Source of the DNA: Ampelocalamus luodianensis
Lineage: Eukaryota; Streptophyta; Magnoliopsida; Poales; Poaceae
Length of the DNA: 64,000 nucleotides
Assembly: GCA_036346255.1 (NCBI GenBank)
Contig: CM070617.1
Location: 22,557,080-22,621,079, forward strand
Direction of reading: 5' to 3'
The notes under the pieces are model-generated. The model made no database searches. It was not told the DNA's origin and saw nothing but the letters and a program-made list of their open reading frames with translations. The position numbers were made by a program, and so were the translations under genes. Below are positions 58,416-64,000 of the stretch, in pieces (the first letter of the stretch is position 1; each line of letters begins with the position of its first letter).

Positions 58416-59253
58416 TAAGTGGCTGACTTGCAAATCCTCTAGAATGACGTGCCTTCAGTGTGGTCTACATATCGGCAACAGTTTATAATTAATTGGTAAA
58501 ATCTTGGCATGCATCAGTAAAAAATATATATAGCATTAGCATCAACGCAAGGGCTACCTAGTATACAAGTGACACAAAGAAGTTAGGAGAGCAAAGCAAC
58601 AAGAGATGTATATCCATTTTCTTTTGGTACATTTGTATCCTTGTTGTGTGATATCCTTTTCTTAAGGGTGTTTCCTACATTTTAAGTGGCATATGCTATA
58701 TTTTGTCTTAGAGGTCCTTGCATCAACTTTACAACCAGGCACGAGTACATGCAGTTTCTTTAAATTCAGTGTATGTGTATATTACAGAACAAATACAATC
58801 CACGGTAGCTATATTTATGTACCAGCTACCCGTTGGGCACCGACAAATGCACACGAGTACATCATTCGACATTGTTGATAATCTATGGCCGGGCCAAAAC
58901 AAATTTTTTTCACCAACTCCACTTTATCATACCTCAATGTTTGATTAAGCCCCGTTTGTAACGCATAAATTTTACAAAAATTTTACAAAAAATAGTTCAA
59001 TTCCCGTATAAATCGGGAAAAAAATCCCACATCCCAAATAGAACTTAAGAGCAGGGGAATTGAATTATTCCCCTCGTAGCTCTTTTTCCTCCACCAATCC
59101 TGAACGATGTAACTACAGCGGATCAAACTTAGACAACAAGAGTTATATGATCAACCGTAGGTCCCATTTGGATCATAGTAATTTTACAATATTTTTGTAG
59201 GAATTTTATAGAAAACAATTTAATTCCTACAGTAATCGAAGAAGAAAATTGTA
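58416..59253. other. Intergenic with a MITE-like segment
   Basis: 58940-59265 has CCCCGTTTGTAACG at its left and GTAGCGTTTCAAACGG at its right, with AATTTTACAAAAAT motifs between. It could be a small MITE, but the ends are not clean. Confidence 0.4.
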
Positions 59254-59815
59254 GCGTTTCAAACGGATTTTTGAAGCCAAAAGCTTGTGCACATCCAATG
59301 TTTGATTTTAAAAAAAAACAATATTAATTTTTAAAATAACTTCAAAATTAAATAGTAAAACAAATACAAAAGTAGGTGCATGTTGCTATTCCAATTGGCG
59401 ACAGTAACCCTGTCGTCAATTGAAACAGTGGGGGAGGTTCTTGTCGCCAATTGTTTGAAAATTGCCGCGTTTCAAACGGATTTTTGAAGTCAAAAGCTTG
59501 TGTACATCCAATGTTTGATTTTTTTGAAATAATATTAATTTAAAAATAATTACAAAATTAAATAGTCGGGATTTTTTTTTTGCAAAAGTAGGCTTCTATC
59601 GCCATTCTAATTGGCGACGTGAACCTTGTCGCCAATTGGAACAGTGGGAGAGGTTCATATCGCCAGTTCAATTAGCGACAGGACCCTATCGCCAATTCAA
59701 TTGGCGACACCAATTGAACTAGCGACAGTAGATCTGTCGTTATTTTTTTATCTAAGTGTAGAGAAATTTTTAATTTTTTTAAAAAATGTAATTTTTGTTA
59801 ATTTTTTTTTAGTAA
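59254..59815. repeat. Duplicated MITE sequence with CGCCAATTGGCGA palindromes
   Basis: A ~213-bp block beginning GCGTTTCAAACGGATTTTTG at 59254 recurs at 59467 (AAAGCTTGTGYACATCCAAT, then AAATTAAATAGT and the same TCGCCAATTG motifs). The right side adds more palindromic copies (TCGCCAATTCAATTGGCGAC) and ends with an AT-rich arm similar in type to the MITE at 11029-11282. It is probably one Mutator-type MITE with an internal duplication. Confidence 0.65.
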
Positions 59816-60613
59816 TACTTGGAAGTGTCCGCGCAGTTTAGAATGCAAAATTAGAGAAAACAATGTAACGTAAAGTAGAAAATACGAGATCGGCAGCACA
59901 ATTTGAAACGTGAGTTCCGTGACGCAATGACGCAAACTGCCCCTTTGAAATGAAATAAAAAAAATAGATTTAGAATTACCATGCGTGATGATCGCAGTTT
60001 TCCCCCCTTCTACTTAAAAAAATACGTGACAGTCTTCCCCCTTCTACTACTTCGACCCCAAAGAGAGGGATGACAGACACACCATTTCGACTGTCTCCTC
60101 TCTTCCCCTCCCCGACGGGCGCGGCAAGTCTTTTCTTTTCCCCTTCTCTCTTTCGCCTAACTCTTTCGGTTTTGGAACTCCACAATCTATTGTTTCCATC
60201 TCTCTCACGCACACCTCTTTTGGTTTACCTGCTGCGCTCTACAGCTATGGATCTAGAATTAGAAACCACTTAAAAATCAAATCTTTTAGCCACCTGATGC
60301 CTCGTCGGTAGGAACATATTTCAATTCTCTTTTAGAGCTTAGACTATAGCCGCTTTGGATTCTTCTTGCGTCGCTGCTTCTCGTGATCGTCCGCATTGTG
60401 TTGTGGGTGGCAACTCTGGGTTCTTGGGCGCTGCTTTGGAGTGGCCTGCAACTGCAAGAGTGGTATTTAGTGCGCGCTTTCGGCGTTTCTTGTTTGCTTG
60501 CTTCCTTATTTGCTCTTGTCGGGATTTGCTGCCGGAGGAGCAATTTAAGTGATTCGTTTCCTTTTCTTGAATTGTTTTTTTGTGGGATTCTTAGTGTTCT
60601 TTTCGTGGGAGTA

Positions 60614-62467
60614 ATGGTGAACAGCAGCGAGCAACCGGCGATCGCTGCCGCTGCCGAGCCTGGCGTGGAGTGGGGCCACCTCGGCAGCGGCGGCGGGAGG
60701 CGGCTCCCGGAGGAGAGCCCGGACGAGGAGGGGAGCCAGTGCTTCTCGGACGCGGAGGACCGGTCGTGGCACTCGCACTCCCGCCAGGACTCCGCCGTCC
60801 TCGATGACTACATCTCGACTTGCGCGTCCGTCCGCTCCGGCGCCGGCGCCGGGGATGGGGAAGGCGAGGGCGCGGCCGGGCGCGGCAGGAAGTCGTGCGT
60901 GTCGGAGTGCTCCCTGGATGACGTCGACCTGGAGGCCGGGCTGGCCGAGATCACCAAGGCCAGCCCCGACAAGGCCGAGAGGAACTGCCGCATCTGCCAC
61001 CTCGGCCTCGAGAGCGCCGCCGCCGAGTCTGGCGCCGGCATCGTGCTCGGCTGCTCCTGCAAGGACGACCTCTCCTGCGCCCACAAGCAGTGTGCCGAGA
61101 CCTGGTTCAAGATCAGGGGCAACAAGTAAGCTCAGCTGCTGCTAATTCCATAGTTCACTTCGGATAATTACCATTATGTGTTCATGTTATACACAACTCA
61201 AATGAAAATATTTTACTGTGTCGTGAGTTCGGTGTAACTGCAAACCTGCCATTGTTTGTTTAGGATAGACGCCTCTGTGAAAGATAACGCGCTTGGGTGT
61301 ATGAACACATGATTAAGGAATCTTTAGCAGGACCTAGTGTTCTTTTTTTTCTTTATTTAGTTAGGTGACAAATGTTACAAGGAGATGAGAGAGGAAATGG
61401 TAAAATGGAATATGATTAACTAGTAGGATATAGGGAAGGCTTAGGAATCCCAATATGATAGAACATTGGAGGGGATAAAGTCGGATTCCTTCTTTCGGTC
61501 TGCTGTTTCTTGATCTCCGAAAGTGGCAGTGTTGACCTTTTTCTGTTTGACCTGTACGGCATGCCTTTGTTGTGGTGGTCTAGAGGGGGTGCTATTGTGT
61601 CACCTTCCACTAAAAGAATGTACTTCTTCATGGAAATTGTGACCAACAATCATACCTCATTGAAACTCACTGCATTAAGTGATTAAGGTAGAGTGTTGGG
61701 AGGAAAAGGGGGGTTTCCGAGTGGAGGTTCTACCACAGAAAGGTTTCTCTTGCAATTCATTTAAGAAGGTTGAGAATTTCAGAAGTGAGCAAAGGTTGCA
61801 AGGCATTTAAGAAGGTTAAGCAGCTGCACTTTTCAGTACTAAACATTGTTCACAAGCTGATTAATTCAACTTATTGTTTCTGAGAGTGGCAAAATGTCGC
61901 TCTTCTACCTGGCAACGAATGCTAATTGGCTAGAGTATGAGAATTCTCTTTGACAGTAGTAGTAGTAGTAGTAAAAATGAAGTGGGAAGAAAAATGAAGA
62001 TGAAGGCACCAGGTGTAAAAAGGATCATATTGAATTACATATGGTAAGCTGCATAAGATGCACCATATTTCTCATTTTTATCCATGCTCTTGAAATCATT
62101 CGATGCGCATGTAGAACCGACAATCCATGCTCTTGAAATCATTCAATGCTCATGTAGAACCGACACATGAAAATAACTTCGTTTTGTGGTTTTGCAACTT
62201 GAATGTGGAGAAACTAAAAGGCCCCATCCTTTGTTTCCTTGTAGGATCTGCGAAATTTGTGGCTCAACTGCATGCAATGTGGTAGGTTTTGGTGATGCGG
62301 AGTTCATCGAGCAGTGGAATGAATCAGGCAACACTACAGCTGAACAAGCACCAGCTAATGAGCCACGGAGGTTTTGGCAAGGGCACCGGTTTCTCAACTT
62401 CCTCCTTGCCTGCATGGTGTTTGCTTTTGTTATATCTTGGCTCTTTCACTTTAATGTCCCTGGCTGA
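60614..62467 (+). CDS. RING-CH (RINGv) membrane protein, probable E3 ubiquitin ligase
   Basis: Two exons, 60614-61125 and 62245-62467, joined by a GT-AG intron of 1,119 bp that splits a Lys codon inside the zinc domain; the product is 244 residues. The C4HC3 RING-CH domain (~119-180) has CRIC, then CSC-X7-H-X2-C (CSCKDDLSCAHKQC) and CEIC after 12 residues, the spacing of MARCH-type ligases that pass ubiquitin from an E2 to membrane-bound substrates. A single hydrophobic helix near the C-terminus (FLLACMVFAFVISWLF) anchors it with the domain in the cytosol. The N-terminal ~115 residues are acidic and Ser/Gly-rich. I chose MVNSSEQPAIAAAA at 60614; the same frame is open back to 60383 with hydrophobic sequence that could be an extra N-terminus but more likely is leader. 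Confidence 0.9.
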
Positions 62468-62488
62468 GCCTTGTTGCATGGAGGTCTT

Positions 62489-62494
62489 AATAAA
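62489..62494 (+). terminator. Poly(A) signal of the RING-CH gene
   Basis: AATAAA 22 bases after the stop codon, within TCTTAATAAAAGC; plant signals are loose, so other sites may be used. Confidence 0.5.
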
Positions 62495-64000
62495 AGCTTC
62501 AAAGCCATTATTACTGGTAAAATACTGGCCAGTATCAGAAAAATGTGAAAAAAGCACACTGGGCTGAACTGAATCGAAAATTTGAAGAGAGCTGGACACT
62601 TGAAGGATGGTGTTAATTTTGTAGAAAGTTCGTGGTATTACATCCAGTAAAAAAGAAGGGCGGGCTATTCGGTAAAGATTGGGACATGGTGCACATTAGT
62701 AATCGATGGTGGTGATGAAAGCAGAGAATGGATAGATCTCACGTGCTTCGTTGCTTAGGGCGTGTTTGGTTGCTCGAACGACCGTGGCCTGGCCCGTATT
62801 TGTGAGTTTGGCTCTGGTGATGCAATGTGATGTTTGGTTGCTTGCATATGAATAGCCCGACTGAGTAGGGAAGTTGTTTGGTTGTTTGATCAAGTTGGTA
62901 TGATGACCTTGCACTACACATGGTAAGATTACCACCATCACGCTGCTGATACTACTCATCCTGTGAAATCAAAGAATAAGATGGAAATTAAACTATGATT
63001 CTCCAACAACAAACTGAAGACCAAAAAAATGATATTGACGGAGTGCAAACTCAGATTCTCCATCCTTATACCCTTAGCGCTCCAAATTGGTGAAGGAATT
63101 GAAGAAAATAGCATAAAGCAAAATTCAATTCATCTTCAAATCATGGCACAATCCACGATTGTGAGGGCGACATCATGGAAGCAATGCAAGTTGGCAGCAG
63201 GATTGATGGGGGTTGCTAAAACACTTCATTAGGCTTCCATATCAGAAGCTCTTCCTTAATAAAAAAATCCGAAGTTCTTGGTGTGGCCGCAGAAGCACAA
63301 TTGCAGCGACGACCACCCTGTGCTCTGCTTCAGCCTCGGGAGCCCATCTGGCTCATACCTTTGCGACTCCAGCCTCTAAGAGCTTCCCATCCTTCATGTC
63401 GTCCGCTGTGGCCGCCACCTCACCATCACCGGAGCAACACATGTACCACTTGGATTGCGATGGTAGTGCAGCGGCAGATCTGAGCACGAATGGCTTCAGG
63501 ACTTCGACTGCAGGGCAACGACAGTTCCAAGCTCTGATGGCTTTGGGATCGTGATGGTGATCCCGTCGCCGGTCATGCGTGGATGGATCTCGACGAGGAC
63601 CACGGCACCATGCCATCGGCCATGCGCAGGAGAGGAGCAAAGGTGTAGAGGGAAAAGGTGAGTGGGTATTTGCGTACAGGTTGGTGGGTTGGTGACCCTG
63701 GCGTCCTATGTGCGTCCGAGCGGGCCTGGCACGCAAGAAACGGCCAAAATCTTTGTTTCTTCGTAACCTGGCTCCACTGCTCCCGCTGCACTCCACGGGA
63801 CAGGCCCACGCACGGATGCAGGCAACCGATCAACATCCCACTGCATCCCGCGGACCAGGCCATGCCGGATGTGGGCAAAAACAGCCACCATGGTTTGAAC
63901 AAGTTTTTTTTTTGGCTAATGTACTTATTAAATGGTGTCAATATGCTTAAATTTTCCTTGCAATTCAAAAGGCACATGTTCCATACACTCGGGCCATCTG
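62495..64000. other. 3' flank and intergenic sequence, no gene recognised
   Basis: At about 62757 TTAGGGCGTGTTTGGTTGC looks like one end of a PIF/Harbinger-type MITE, but no matching second end was found. The 63213-63800 frames on both strands are GC-rich without domains. Confidence 0.45.

Noticed and set aside
63213..63977. Overlapping GC-rich frames on both strands near the right edge
   Set aside because: Equal-length frames on opposite strands, no recognised motif, and no splice structure I could support.

Overview
This window is nuclear DNA from a grass (Poaceae). The evidence is GC-rich intron-containing plant genes (laccase, R2R3-MYB, RING-CH protein), a dense layer of grass-type transposons (Ty3/gypsy elements with 3-4.5 kb LTRs, Ty1/copia elements primed by initiator tRNA-Met, CACTA, Mutator, hAT and PIF/Harbinger elements), and no bacterial features. 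I cannot assign genus or species from sequence alone.

Layout. 1-8.8 kb: a decayed hAT transposon whose transposase is split by a gypsy element (605-6101, TSD CCTGA) and which also holds a copia-like solo LTR (7635-8401, TSD AGTTT). 9.5-10.2 kb: an intronless SOUL heme-binding gene (minus). 11.3-14.9 kb: an apparently intact six-exon laccase (minus). Its intron 2 holds an inverted copy of its own promoter and exon 1, itself interrupted by a Mutator MITE. 16.3-26.7 kb: a nested stack made of a gypsy solo LTR with a copia solo LTR inside it, and a Mutator-like element with a complete copia element inside it. 26.7-27.9 kb: a second laccase (minus), truncated exactly at that Mutator insertion and frameshifted. 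The two laccases are the remains of a tandem pair. 28.7-34.3 kb: a purine-rich, internally repeated tract with a CACTA element inside it. 36-44 kb: a tandem duplication, a decayed gypsy LTR, a 5'-truncated LINE, several MITEs, and a 1.55-kb non-autonomous LTR element (41495-43047) carrying an antisense fragment for a cysteine-rich protein.

45.5-47.0 kb: a two-exon R2R3-MYB gene (plus). 48.0-53.2 kb: a copia element with very short (113-114 bp) LTRs, located about 1 kb downstream of the MYB gene. 56.6-59.8 kb: a minisatellite-bearing MITE, a PIF/Harbinger element and duplicated MITE sequence. 60.6-62.5 kb: a two-exon RING-CH membrane E3-ligase gene (plus).

The likely functional host genes are therefore SOUL, laccase A, MYB and RING-CH. 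They are unrelated in pathway; I see no operon-like or cluster logic beyond the laccase tandem pair. Almost everything else is transposon sequence. Many insertions have exact target-site duplications, so their order can be read directly. No tRNA, rRNA or CRISPR array was seen.
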